Positions 17,231 to 24,919 of a stretch of DNA of 64,000 bases are shown in pieces. The notes below the pieces were generated by a model that saw only the letters and a list, made by a program, of their open reading frames with translations, made no database searches and was not told the origin of the DNA. The DNA lies in the NCBI RefSeq assembly GCF_001429285.1, contig NZ_LMJJ01000009.1, positions 337 to 64,336 of the forward strand. Direction: 5' to 3'. This DNA is from Ensifer sp. Root278. GTDB lineage: Bacteria > Pseudomonadota > Alphaproteobacteria > Rhizobiales > Rhizobiaceae. Numbering within the stretch: the stretch's first letter is position 1; every line of letters begins with the position of its first letter. A program made the translations under genes and the position numbers.

Positions 17231-17725
17231 TCAGGCCGCCTTCGCCTTGATGTTGGCGGCAGAGAGAGCGATTTCGGTGAGTGCCTTGTCAGTGGCCGCA
17301 TCTTCCTGAAGGGTTTGGTCGAGCAGCGGCACCGCTTTCTCCAACCCAAGTTGCTTGGCCCAGGTCTTCAGGGTGCCATAGCGCGCGATCTCATAGTGTT
17401 CGACCGCCTGAGCCGTGGAGATGAGGCCGGCGTCGAGAGCCGGGCTCCCTTTGAACTCCTCGATGATCTCCTCGCCCTCGGCGATGATCCCCTGGATAGC
17501 CTCGCAGGTCTTTCCCTGCGCGCGCTTGCCGAGGCTCTCGAAGACCTGTTGCAAGCGCTCGACATGGCCCTCCGTTTCGTCCCGGTGCTTCTGGAACGCC
17601 GCTTTGCTGTCGGGCAATTGCGCGGCGCGCGCCATCTTTGGCAGCGCTTTCAGTATCTGCCTCTCCGCATAGTAGATGTCCTTAAGGCCGTCATAGAACA
17701 GCGCCTCGAGCGTCTTCTCCGGCAT
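17231..17725 (-). CDS. Ferritin-like DUF892 (YciE/YciF family) protein
   Basis: The 164-residue all-helical protein begins MPEKTLEALFYDGLKDIYYA and keeps the family's acidic/His pattern (ERQILKALPKMARAA, HRDETEGHVERLQQVFE, EHYEIARYGTLKTWAKQLG) that forms a di-iron-like four-helix bundle. The ATG at 17725 has AGGAG six bases ahead; an ATG six codons upstream (17743) also has a GGAGG but at 13 bases. A perfect EcfG-type promoter lies just upstream, so it is probably a general stress gene. Family members are stress-induced; the precise function is not established. Confidence 0.88.
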   Translation of the reverse strand: MPEKTLEALFYDGLKDIYYAERQILKALPKMARAAQLPDSKAAFQKHRDETEGHVERLQQVFESLGKRAQGKTCEAIQGIIAEGEEIIEEFKGSPALDAGLISTAQAVEHYEIARYGTLKTWAKQLGLEKAVPLLDQTLQEDAATDKALTEIALSAANIKAKAA

Positions 17726-17760
17726 AGCAAGCTCCTGTGCCATCTGGTTGGAACGCCTCC

Positions 17761-17785
17761 AACGGCCGCGGCGCCGAAAGGTTCC
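17761..17785 (-). promoter_or_regulatory. EcfG-type (general stress response sigma) promoter of the DUF892 gene
   Basis: On the minus strand GGAAC is followed after exactly 16 bases by CGTT, matching the alphaproteobacterial EcfG consensus GGAAC-N16/17-CGTT. It lies 36 bases upstream of the DUF892 start codon. Confidence 0.75.
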
Positions 17786-17815
17786 AGACGGAAACAATAC
17801 TTCGCCGCACCAGTT

Positions 17816-17841
17816 GGAACCCGGTCAGCGCCCCATGCATT
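17816..17841 (+). promoter_or_regulatory. Possible second, divergent EcfG-like promoter
   Basis: On the plus strand GGAAC at 17816-17820 is followed after 17 bases by CATT, one base off the CGTT consensus. It points toward the small gene at 17929 and would form a divergent pair with the perfect site 30 bases away. Confidence 0.35.
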
Positions 17842-17928
17842 GATGAGACCCGGCATGCTCGATCCGGCCAGCGCACACACAATGGCCGCCGGAGCATTCG
17901 AAACATCCAGTCGCAAGGAGAACTGGTA

Positions 17929-18150
17929 ATGAAAGACAATGGCTCCGCCCCGGTCCCGGGCACATCAGCCAGAAAATGCGCGCCTGGAGTTCAATCTCGT
18001 TTGAGGCGCAATACTTCGAAGCCGCCAGATGCCCGACAAAGGGAAGTGGCGGCCTCACCAGGCGACGGCGAAGCGTCGCTCGCCGCGACGGATGGCACGC
18101 AGCAGCCCTCCCCGCGATGGGAACCGATGAGCGGCAACTGGCAAAATTGA
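17929..18150 (+). CDS. Small hypothetical protein (73 residues)
   Basis: The reading frame starts MKDNGSAPVPGTSARKCAPG and ends EPMSGNWQN. It is polar, rich in Pro, Gly, Ser and Arg, has no membrane segment and looks disordered. Support comes mainly from a strong AAGGAG ribosome site eight bases before the ATG and a possible EcfG-like promoter about 90 bases upstream. I do not recognise a family. It may be a small stress-induced protein or a chance frame. Confidence 0.42.
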   Translation: MKDNGSAPVPGTSARKCAPGVQSRLRRNTSKPPDARQREVAASPGDGEASLAATDGTQQPSPRWEPMSGNWQN

Positions 18151-18278
18151 CCGCGACGACATTTCAATCTCCCACGCTTAAGCCTCGGAGATAAAAGGGC
18201 ATCGGCAATTGGCAAGGGCCCTGATCCCTCTACCGTGGCATTCTTCGGGTTTGACAAGCCCGATCGTCGCCCCAGTTC

Positions 18279-20219
18279 ATGGTGATGGCTTTAAGTGAGG
18301 TCGTGCGCAGCAACGCACAACGAACAGCAGCACTGGTCAAATGGACCCTCGGTCGGGAACGACCGCGCCGGAGCAGCCCTGTTTCCTCCATGCGCAGCTT
18401 CTGGGGCCTGTTGCTGGCCTACTGGCTCTCCGAACGTTGGCGCGAGGCCTGGGGCTTAACCTTTTTCATCCTGCTGCTCACCGGATTGTCGGCGCAAGCA
18501 AGCGTCTACTTCGCCCTGACGTCCGGCGAGCTCGTCAATCGGATCGCCAATTTTCACCATCCCACCGTGCCCACCACGCCTTCGTCGCTCCTGACCACCG
18601 CAGCAACGCTCGCGGCGATCGCGATCACCAGGGATGCCGGGTTCACTGCGGTCCGTCATTTCTTCTCGACCACGCTCCACCGGAAATGGCGCCAGTGGCT
18701 GGATGAACGCTTCAACCAGGCGCTGCTCGATTCCAACCATACCCATTTCCACCTTCAGCAGAACGGATTTGGCGCCGCGACCGAAGGCGAGAGTTCGTCG
18801 CCCGACAACATCGACCAGAGGGTACAGGAAGCGATAAAGGGCATGACCGGCGGCGCCATCGGTCTTGGCGTGGGCATCGCCGGCGTTGTTTTGTCGCTTG
18901 GCTTCGTCGGGAGCAAACTGATCGAAACATCGAGCCCCGTCAGGGGGCTTGATCTGCTCGGCAGCTACGGCAGCGCCTGCCTGATGTTTCTGGCGATCGC
19001 GATCTACGTGCCGCTCAATACGTTCATCGCAGCCAAACTCGGCAGTGTCCTGCAGGGCCTGTCCACACGCATTCAATCGGCCGAGGGCAGCTATCGCAGC
19101 GAATTGAACCAATTGTTGCACCGTAGTTTTCATGTTGCGGTCATCAAGGGCGAACCGGCGCAGAAGGCCATCAACGGGCGCCGATATCGCGAGATCGACC
19201 ACACCTGGACGAGGCTCAACCGCGTGACCGCCGGCTACATGGGCTTCGAGCTGGTGCATAATTTCCTCGGCTCACGCATCGTCGCCTATGCGCCAGGGCT
19301 ACTCCCCTACGTCGACAAAACGATCAGCCTGCAGGACTATGTCACCGGCGCCGAGCTGGCGACGGCTCTGATCAACGAATGCTCGTGGTTCATCCATGCG
19401 ATGCCCGACATCGCGACGCTCAGGGCGAATGCACACCGGATCACCGAGCTTGCCCAAGCAATAGAAGCGGTGCAGCAGCCGCAGAATTACTATGCTCGCA
19501 GCGGCCCCTCGGTGTTCGAGTACAAGACCCAGGACACCGCGCGCGGACTTACGATCCAAGCGGTCGAGCTCATGCATGCCGGCGATGACCAGGCTTTCCT
19601 GACCGCTGACGAACTGAATTTCCTTCCCGGAGAGTGGACCTTGGTGGTCGGTGAATCTGGAAGCGGCAAGACTTCGCTTCTGAAGGCCATCAACGGTCTG
19701 TGGGCACACGGACGCGGCACGATCACGACGCCGGAGAACGTGCGAAGCCTCTACGCTGCCCAGGACGTCAAGCTCCAGGGTGTTTGCCTGAAGGATCTCG
19801 TCTGCCTGCCGGATGAGGCTGACGCCCATGACGTCGCCTCTGTCGTATCGGCGTTGGAGGAAGCCGGGCTCGAAGAAATTACGGAAGGGCTTTCGAGCGA
19901 TGGTCGTGATGGGCAGAACTGGGACAAGCTTCTGTCGGGAGGCGAGAAGCAGAAACTGGTCCTTGCGAGAATCCTGCTATTGAGGCCAGGCCTGCTCTTC
20001 CTCGACGAGGCGACAAGCGCCCTTGATAGCGACGCGGTTCGGGCGTTCCATCAATCGATCAAGGGCCATTGCCCGGAGGCGACGGTGATCGCCGTTATGC
20101 ACGACACCTCGTCGATCCAGTCAGAAAGCGGGGTCGATTTCTTCGATAGCGTGCTCACCATCGACAACGGCATCGCGACGAAAACGCCAATTACCGACTG
20201 GCGCGATACGAAGGAGTAG
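18279..20219 (+). CDS. ABC transporter, SbmA/BacA-like membrane domain fused to ATPase (YddA-type)
   Basis: The 646-residue protein has an N-terminal half with about six membrane segments (first near LTFFILLLTGLSAQASVYFA), including the RKWRQWLDERFN stretch and DNIDQRVQEAI typical of the SbmA/BacA/YddA family. The C-terminal half is a nucleotide-binding domain: Walker [12 protein letters not shown], signature LSGGEKQKLVLARILL, Walker B LLFLDEATSALDS. SbmA and BacA lack the ATPase domain, so this is the fused, ATP-driven branch. Relatives move peptides, very-long-chain fatty acids or cobalamin. An ATP-grasp ligase gene follows, so a peptide-like substrate is possible. Confidence 0.9.
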   Translation: MVMALSEVVRSNAQRTAALVKWTLGRERPRRSSPVSSMRSFWGLLLAYWLSERWREAWGLTFFILLLTGLSAQASVYFALTSGELVNRIANFHHPTVPTTPSSLLTTAATLAAIAITRDAGFTAVRHFFSTTLHRKWRQWLDERFNQALLDSNHTHFHLQQNGFGAATEGESSSPDNIDQRVQEAIKGMTGGAIGLGVGIAGVVLSLGFVGSKLIETSSPVRGLDLLGSYGSACLMFLAIAIYVPLNTFIAAKLGSVLQGLSTRIQSAEGSYRSELNQLLHRSFHVAVIKGEPAQKAINGRRYREIDHTWTRLNRVTAGYMGFELVHNFLGSRIVAYAPGLLPYVDKTISLQDYVTGAELATALINECSWFIHAMPDIATLRANAHRITELAQAIEAVQQPQNYYARSGPSVFEYKTQDTARGLTIQAVELMHAGDDQAFLTADELNFLPGEWTLVVGESGSGKTSLLKAINGLWAHGRGTITTPENVRSLYAAQDVKLQGVCLKDLVCLPDEADAHDVASVVSALEEAGLEEITEGLSSDGRDGQNWDKLLSGGEKQKLVLARILLLRPGLLFLDEATSALDSDAVRAFHQSIKGHCPEATVIAVMHDTSSIQSESGVDFFDSVLTIDNGIATKTPITDWRDTKE

Positions 20220-20321
20220 CTGCCACCGGCGGCCCGCCCTATTTCTTGGGTCATGTGCCGCGCATTCATTTTGTGACGCGGCGTGAACAGCGATCAAAAT
20301 CCCCCGAAGCTAGGAGCCCCA

Positions 20322-21362
20322 ATGCGTATTGCCCTCCTTGTCAACGCACTCGAAACCGAAAGGCCGACCTATACGACGACCGCGTTGGCGCTTGCCGCGC
20401 TCTCTCGCGGACATGAGGTTCTTTACGTCACGCCCGGTGATTTTATCCTGCGCCCTGACGATACACTGATGATACGGGCGGCCGGTTTCGTCGGCACGCG
20501 ACCGAAGAAGCCCGAGACGCTCTTGCGAGCGCTTACCGACGCGGACAAGACCATCGTCAACGTCGAAGAAGTGGACGTTCTGCTGCTTCGCAACGATCCG
20601 TCGGAGGACGCCGAAAACCGACCCTGGGCATCTCACGCCGGGGCGAATTTCGGCCGTCTCGCCGCGGAGCGCGGTACGATCGTTGTCAACGATCCCTGCG
20701 GCTTGGCATTGGCCCAGGACAAGCTCTACTTCCAGGATTTCCCGGTGACCGTTCGCCCGACAACCTTGATCTCCAAGGACATCGATGAAATCCGTACGTT
20801 CATTGACAGCCACCCCGAGGGGGTGATCATCAAACCGTTGCAGGGTTCTGGCGGTCGAAACGTCTTCCGGGTGGGTACCAGCACGGAGGGCAATCTTACC
20901 CAAATTGTCGAGGCTGTCGGCGTCGTCGGCTATCTTATCGTGCAGAGCTACCTTCCGAAGGCGTCGGACGGCGATACGCGGTTGTTCCTGATGAACGGAC
21001 GACCGCTGCACAGGGGCGACGTCTATGCTGCGTTCAGACGCGTGCCGCCCAAGGGAGACGTCCGCTCCAACATCCACGCAAGCGGCACTCCAAAGCCGGC
21101 CAACGTTACGAAGGAGATGCTGGCGATCGCCGAGACGCTACGGCCGAAGCTCGTTGAAGACGGCATGTTCCTGGTCGGCCTTGATATCGTCGGCGACAAG
21201 CTTCTCGAGATCAACGTATTCACGCCTGGCGGCCTCCAGACCATTCGCGAACTCCACGACATCGATTTCTGCGACGAGATCCTGGACTCGCTGGAAAACA
21301 AGGTGGACATCAAAAAGACCTATCGGGGATCACTCAGCAATCGGATCCTGTCGACGCTTTGA
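20322..21362 (+). CDS. GshB-like ATP-grasp ligase (glutathione synthetase family)
   Basis: The 346-residue protein aligns by eye along its length with prokaryotic glutathione synthetase: NDPCGLALAQDKLYFQDFP, GVIIKPLQGSGGRNVFRVG (the ATP-grasp lysine and glycine loop), IVQSYLPKASDGDTRLFL and FLVGLDIVGDKLLEINVFTPGG (metal-binding Glu-x-Asn). It joins a carboxylate to an amine using ATP. The ATG at 20322 has TAGGAG five bases ahead, better than a GTG 13 codons upstream. It may be a second GshB copy with another substrate, since gshA is absent here and its neighbours are a peptide-type ABC transporter and a Nudix hydrolase. Confidence 0.82.
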   Translation: MRIALLVNALETERPTYTTTALALAALSRGHEVLYVTPGDFILRPDDTLMIRAAGFVGTRPKKPETLLRALTDADKTIVNVEEVDVLLLRNDPSEDAENRPWASHAGANFGRLAAERGTIVVNDPCGLALAQDKLYFQDFPVTVRPTTLISKDIDEIRTFIDSHPEGVIIKPLQGSGGRNVFRVGTSTEGNLTQIVEAVGVVGYLIVQSYLPKASDGDTRLFLMNGRPLHRGDVYAAFRRVPPKGDVRSNIHASGTPKPANVTKEMLAIAETLRPKLVEDGMFLVGLDIVGDKLLEINVFTPGGLQTIRELHDIDFCDEILDSLENKVDIKKTYRGSLSNRILSTL

Positions 21363-21411
21363 ATTGGCGGCCCAATCCGTCGCGCGCTCCACTTTCGCGC
21401 AATGTGTTGAC

Positions 21412-21437
21412 GGAACAGAACCGCCGATCCGGATGTT
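21412..21437 (+). promoter_or_regulatory. Possible EcfG-like promoter ahead of the Nudix gene
   Basis: GGAAC at 21412-21416 is followed after 17 bases by TGTT, one base off the CGTT consensus. It lies 65 bases upstream of the likely GTG start of the Nudix gene. Confidence 0.3.
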
Positions 21438-21501
21438 ACTGTCCGCGAGTGGCAGGCAGAGCCCGTTTGCCGCAAAGGGCGACAAAGGAGATAGCGTTTC
21501 T

Positions 21502-21972
21502 GTGAATTTTCTACACCAGATTGTCTCTGACGTGCAGTTGATGCTTCGCCGGCCGCCGCGCATGCAGTACGCGGCCTTGTGTTATCGCTTTCGCAAAGAC
21601 AACACACTGGAGATCCTTCTCATTACCAGCCGGGATACCGGACGCTGGGTCATTCCCAAGGGCTGGCCGATGAAAGGAAAGCGCGCGCATGAGGTGGCTG
21701 CGAGAGAAGCCTATGAAGAGGCTGGCGTGAAGGGCACCTGCCAGAGGTTTCCTTTCGGCTACTACTTCTACAAGAAGAGGCTGGACCATGGGCTCAAGAT
21801 CTCCTGCAGGGTTCAACTCCACCCCCTGGAAGTCACGCGCATGCGCGGGAAATTCCCCGAGAAGGGAGAGCGAAAGCTCGCCTGGTTCGACTATCGGGAA
21901 GCGGCGAAGCGTGTCGCCGAGCCTTCGCTGCGCGACCGGATACTCCGTTTCGGACAGCAACGCGTTCCCTAG
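21502..21972 (+). CDS. Nudix hydrolase, diphosphoinositol-polyphosphate-phosphohydrolase-like
   Basis: The 156-residue protein has a Nudix box at residues 54-76 (GWPMKGKRAHEVAAREAYEE then AGV). It keeps REAYEEAGV but carries Lys where the canonical box has the first Glu. The RWVIPKGWPMKG lead-in is typical of rhizobial DIPP-like Nudix proteins. The likely start is a GTG with AAAGGAG ahead; an in-frame ATG at 21433 is possible. Nudix enzymes split nucleoside diphosphate-linked or polyphosphate substrates. The stop codon TAG is the first part of a palindromic repeat element. Confidence 0.82.
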   Translation: MNFLHQIVSDVQLMLRRPPRMQYAALCYRFRKDNTLEILLITSRDTGRWVIPKGWPMKGKRAHEVAAREAYEEAGVKGTCQRFPFGYYFYKKRLDHGLKISCRVQLHPLEVTRMRGKFPEKGERKLAWFDYREAAKRVAEPSLRDRILRFGQQRVP

Positions 21973-22043
21973 AGCCCCGCGCGTTTGGTTTCCAAAGCAT
22001 CTTTCCGCTTCAAGTGATTCCACTTGAATGCGGGATGCTCTAG
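21969..22043. repeat. Rhizobial-type palindromic intergenic repeat
   Basis: This 75-base element is bounded by CTAGAGC (21969-21975) and GCTCTAG (22037-22043). It contains inner palindromes TTCAAGTG-ATTC-CACTTGAA (22009-22028) and TTTGG-TT-TCCAAA. It resembles the small mosaic repeats common between rhizobial genes. Its left end supplies the stop codon of the Nudix gene and its right end, read on the minus strand, the stop codon of the small gene at 22040. It may also act as a bidirectional terminator. Confidence 0.7.
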
Positions 22044-22234
22044 TGGACGCTGGCGACCTTGACGGCGTGGGCGAAATCCTCCGCCACCAGCTCACTGATC
22101 GCGATCAACACCTCCTCCACCGAAAACCCGGAGTCGATCGTCTCGCGGATCAAAAGCTGGAGGTCAAGTTCAACGACGTCCCGGCAATCCTCGAGCCGTT
22201 CCTCAGATACCGTGATGCTCTGCAGTTCTTCCAT
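22040..22234 (-). CDS. Small acidic hypothetical protein (64 residues)
   Basis: The protein starts MEELQSITVSEERLEDCRDV and is strongly acidic with amphipathic helices (LDLQLLIRETIDSGFSVEEV). A good AGAGGAG ribosome site lies seven bases before the ATG at 22234. The same frame stays open to an ATG at 22369 (109 residues), but that extension is basic and proline-rich and unlike the rest. It follows the DUF763 gene in the same direction, 159 bases on. Its stop codon comes from the palindromic repeat. I do not recognise a family. Confidence 0.6.
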   Translation of the reverse strand: MEELQSITVSEERLEDCRDVVELDLQLLIRETIDSGFSVEEVLIAISELVAEDFAHAVKVASVH

Positions 22235-22393
22235 CGCGAGACTCCTCTTGACGTGGATTCTGCTGGTTCGCCCTCGCAAGCTTGTTCGCACGACCTTCCA
22301 ACCCTTGGGAGGAGGTTTGAGTTCCGGCGAGAACTCCTCGAAGAGATCAAAGAAAGAGATTCGCTGCAACGCCTTGCGGTCGCATTGAGCCGC

Positions 22394-23677
22394 CTACCGG
22401 TCGCGGTTGCCTTGACGGCGTGACCGCCCTGCATCTCTCGACGGTTCTTCCGGCCCTTCCCAGCCAAAGACGCTGCGACCGCCGAACTCTTGCGATTGTC
22501 GAAACTCGCCGGCCACGATCTCCTTGAGATCCGGGCCGGTCACGTATCTCTCGAACTGGCGAGCCTGATCGTCGAGGCGCTTGAGAACCTGCATCTCTTC
22601 GTCACGACCGAGCTTCGCTTTCGACACGGCGGACTTCATCACCCGGATCGTCTCGTCGTAGACTTTCAGTGGAACCGGGAACGGGTGGCGATCCTTGCCG
22701 CCGTGGGCGAGCGAGAAGCGCGCCGGATCGGCGAACCGGCATGGCGCACCGTGCACCACTTCGGCCACCATCGCCAGCGCCTTGACGGTCCGCGCCCCAA
22801 CGCCCGGCACCAGCAGGAGATGCTCGAAATCCTCTGGGCCACGGTCGGCGGCCGCAGCGAGCGTGGCATGCAGGCGTTTCATATTGACGTCTTCTTCGCG
22901 CACGTCGTGATGTTCAGGCATTATCAAATGCGGCAGCATTGGCTGCGCGCTTTGCTTGGTCACCCGCCTTGGCTCGATGGCCGCGACCTCCCGGACGATC
23001 CGATCCGGCCCCAGCGAAGCCAGAAGATCGAGCTGGCTGTTGCGCGAGGCCGCGGCGCGGCGGTCGGCAAGGTTGACGATCTCGCCCTGCCGCGCGCCTT
23101 CGATCGCCGTGTGGGGCGAATCCACGAAGCTGGTGATCCCCTCCGAAAGCCAATGGTAGCGCCGGGCCTGCCGCTTTTCGCCGTTCATGCCCTGTTGCAC
23201 GATGACCCATTTGCCGTCGTCGGTGACGATAAAACCGTGCAGGTAAAGGTCGAAGCCGTCTTGAACTGCTGCACTGTCGACCTTTGCGACGAGGCGGCTG
23301 GTTGTCGCCAGGCCACTTCCATCGAGGCCCACGCGCTCGCCAATTGCAATCAGCTCGCCGGGGGTCTCCCGGGAGTTCCGCCCTCGACCGCCACAGACAT
23401 GAATACCGAGTTCGCCTGACAGAGGCGACAAACCACGCTTCAGGGCGCCGATGACGCTGGTGGTGATGCCGGAAGAGTGCCAGTCCATGCCCATGACGCA
23501 TCCGAAAGACTGAAACCAGAACGGATGTGCCAACCGCCGAAGAAACTCGTCTCGACCATATTCGATGACGATCGCCTGGGTGATGATCGCACCAAGTTTC
23601 GTCATGCGCTCGCCAAGCCACCGGGGAACCCGGCCACCGTGAAGCGGAAGATCTGCACTGCCTGCTCTCTGGACCAT
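22394..23677 (-). CDS. DUF763 domain-containing protein
   Basis: The 427-residue protein begins MVQRAGSADLPLHGGRVPRW and continues with the DUF763 pattern (GCVMGMDWHSSGITTSVIGA, GLDGSGLATTSRLVAKVD, VIVQQGMNGEKRQARRYHWL). Near residue 290 it has a helix-hairpin-helix-like LLVPGVGARTVKALAMVAE, which suggests DNA or RNA contact. Its biochemical role is not known; the family is best known from archaea and thermophiles. The ATG at 23677 matches the family start; a GTG five codons upstream is possible. Confidence 0.85.
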   Translation of the reverse strand: MVQRAGSADLPLHGGRVPRWLGERMTKLGAIITQAIVIEYGRDEFLRRLAHPFWFQSFGCVMGMDWHSSGITTSVIGALKRGLSPLSGELGIHVCGGRGRNSRETPGELIAIGERVGLDGSGLATTSRLVAKVDSAAVQDGFDLYLHGFIVTDDGKWVIVQQGMNGEKRQARRYHWLSEGITSFVDSPHTAIEGARQGEIVNLADRRAAASRNSQLDLLASLGPDRIVREVAAIEPRRVTKQSAQPMLPHLIMPEHHDVREEDVNMKRLHATLAAAADRGPEDFEHLLLVPGVGARTVKALAMVAEVVHGAPCRFADPARFSLAHGGKDRHPFPVPLKVYDETIRVMKSAVSKAKLGRDEEMQVLKRLDDQARQFERYVTGPDLKEIVAGEFRQSQEFGGRSVFGWEGPEEPSRDAGRSRRQGNRDR

Positions 23678-23916
23678 CCGGCTCTTATACACCGGCAGAT
23701 GGTGCAGTCACACAGGAAAGTTCTCTAAACGTTCTCATTTGCGCCGGCAGTCGGCGAGACCACGGTCGCAAGCCGAATGGTCATGACGAGACCTTGCCCC
23801 CAGGAAGGTTCGACTGCACCAGCTTGAGTAACCACCAACACTACCTTTGCGCTTAAGATTGGGTTCAGCAATCGGCGATATGCCCCGCACCAAACGGCAT
23901 TTGAGCAGGGTGCAGA

Positions 23917-24240
23917 ATGAGTGAGTTCCAAAACAGAGCTGTTCGATTGATGGTTGCCTCCATAGGCGATGCTTCGACCAGCGATATCTCCGTGCGTCGC
24001 ACGAACGTTCTGACGACTGCGATGGAACTCTACGTTGCTTTGGGGGGATCGCACGAGCAGCTTGAGACCGCCATCGCGAAAAAGGCGAAAAAGGAAAGCG
24101 ACGCGCCGAGACGTATTGATCTGGTAATCGGCGATCTGATGATGGAGATGGCAACCATAAGCCACATTCACGATATCGACGTCATGCAGGCAGCGCACAA
24201 TGCTCTCGACAGCGGCGTCCGTGAAACGACTTCCGCCTGA
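23917..24240 (+). CDS. Hypothetical protein (107 residues)
   Basis: The protein begins MSEFQNRAVRLMVASIGDAS, is mostly helical and soluble, with a central Lys/Glu-rich segment (AIAKKAKKESDAPRR) and a C-terminal IGDLMMEMATISHIHDIDVM. That last stretch loosely resembles the final metal-binding helices of MazG-like nucleotide pyrophosphohydrolases, but too little matches for a firm call. It is divergent from the DUF763 gene across 239 bases. Codon use looks like that of its neighbours. Confidence 0.6.
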   Translation: MSEFQNRAVRLMVASIGDASTSDISVRRTNVLTTAMELYVALGGSHEQLETAIAKKAKKESDAPRRIDLVIGDLMMEMATISHIHDIDVMQAAHNALDSGVRETTSA

Positions 24241-24243
24241 ACT

Positions 24244-24263
24244 CCGCCCGTCCCGGCGGGTTT
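24244..24263 (+). terminator. Weak terminator after the 107-residue gene
   Basis: A short stem (CCGCC / GGCGG, 6-base loop) followed by GTTT lies three bases after the stop codon at 24240. Confidence 0.35.
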
Positions 24264-24384
24264 CTCGCTGCTCTGCGCCTTGCGCCCTTGGTGCCGTCGA
24301 TTGTCGCTTGAGTAGCCAACCATTCCCTTGGGAGGCAGAAATCCTCGGCTTCCCGCTTCTCCGGCACCGCGTAGCAATGGTCTG

Positions 24385-24555
24385 TTAGAAGCGGGCGGCC
24401 AGGAAGTTCAATTGGACGTTCAGCCAATACCGGGCCTGTCTGGTCGCGGATTGAACCTCATGCCCAAACTCCTGGGTGTAGCGGCCTTCACACATCGTCG
24501 TGTCGACCACCCACAATCCGCCCGCGTAAATCGCCATCAGCAGGAAACCGCGCAT
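24385..24555 (-). CDS. Small membrane-associated hypothetical protein (56 residues)
   Basis: The frame starts MRGFLLMAIYAGGLWVVDTT and ends YWLNVQLNFLAARF. It has one N-terminal hydrophobic segment followed by a polar, helical tail (EFGHEVQSATRQARYWL). The hydrophobic-then-amphipathic pattern and conserved-looking aromatic residues suggest a real small inner-membrane protein. No clear ribosome site precedes the ATG, so the start is uncertain. I do not recognise a named family. Confidence 0.5.
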   Translation of the reverse strand: MRGFLLMAIYAGGLWVVDTTMCEGRYTQEFGHEVQSATRQARYWLNVQLNFLAARF

Positions 24556-24919
24556 GGCGGAGCAGAATGAACATTCGATATTTCTAAATTATTAACGCGG
24601 GACGTGATCTGCGATTTATGTCGAGCGGACCGCCTCCGGTCGGCTACCACCCACGCCCGCGTCCAGAAAAAGAGCCTCCACCAACCAAGCAGAGGCCCAG
24701 AGTCAGGTGCTTGCGACTGGCCGCTGCAGCGGGGACTGCGACGTCGGCGCAACCGCAATCGGAAAAGGCTGACAGAGGCTTCATCGGAAGGCAATGAACC
24801 TAAACGGACTATTGGATAACCAGCCGGGGCTAGACGGAACACCTCCAGGGCAGTAGCGATCGAACGCCCACTGGGCGATCCGCTGGCGTGCGCGCGAGAT
24901 TGTGCGGCGGCCTCCGCGC
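24556..24919. other. Intergenic region without a supported gene
   Basis: These 364 bases lie between the small membrane gene and the end of the CopC-CopD gene. A 128-codon frame on the minus strand is Ser/Arg-rich and has no family features. I see no clear terminator or repeat. Confidence 0.5.

Noticed and set aside
22040-22369. Longer 109-residue reading of the small acidic gene
   Set aside because: The extra 45 residues are basic and proline-rich and have no ribosome site, while the internal ATG at 22234 has a strong AGAGGAG.
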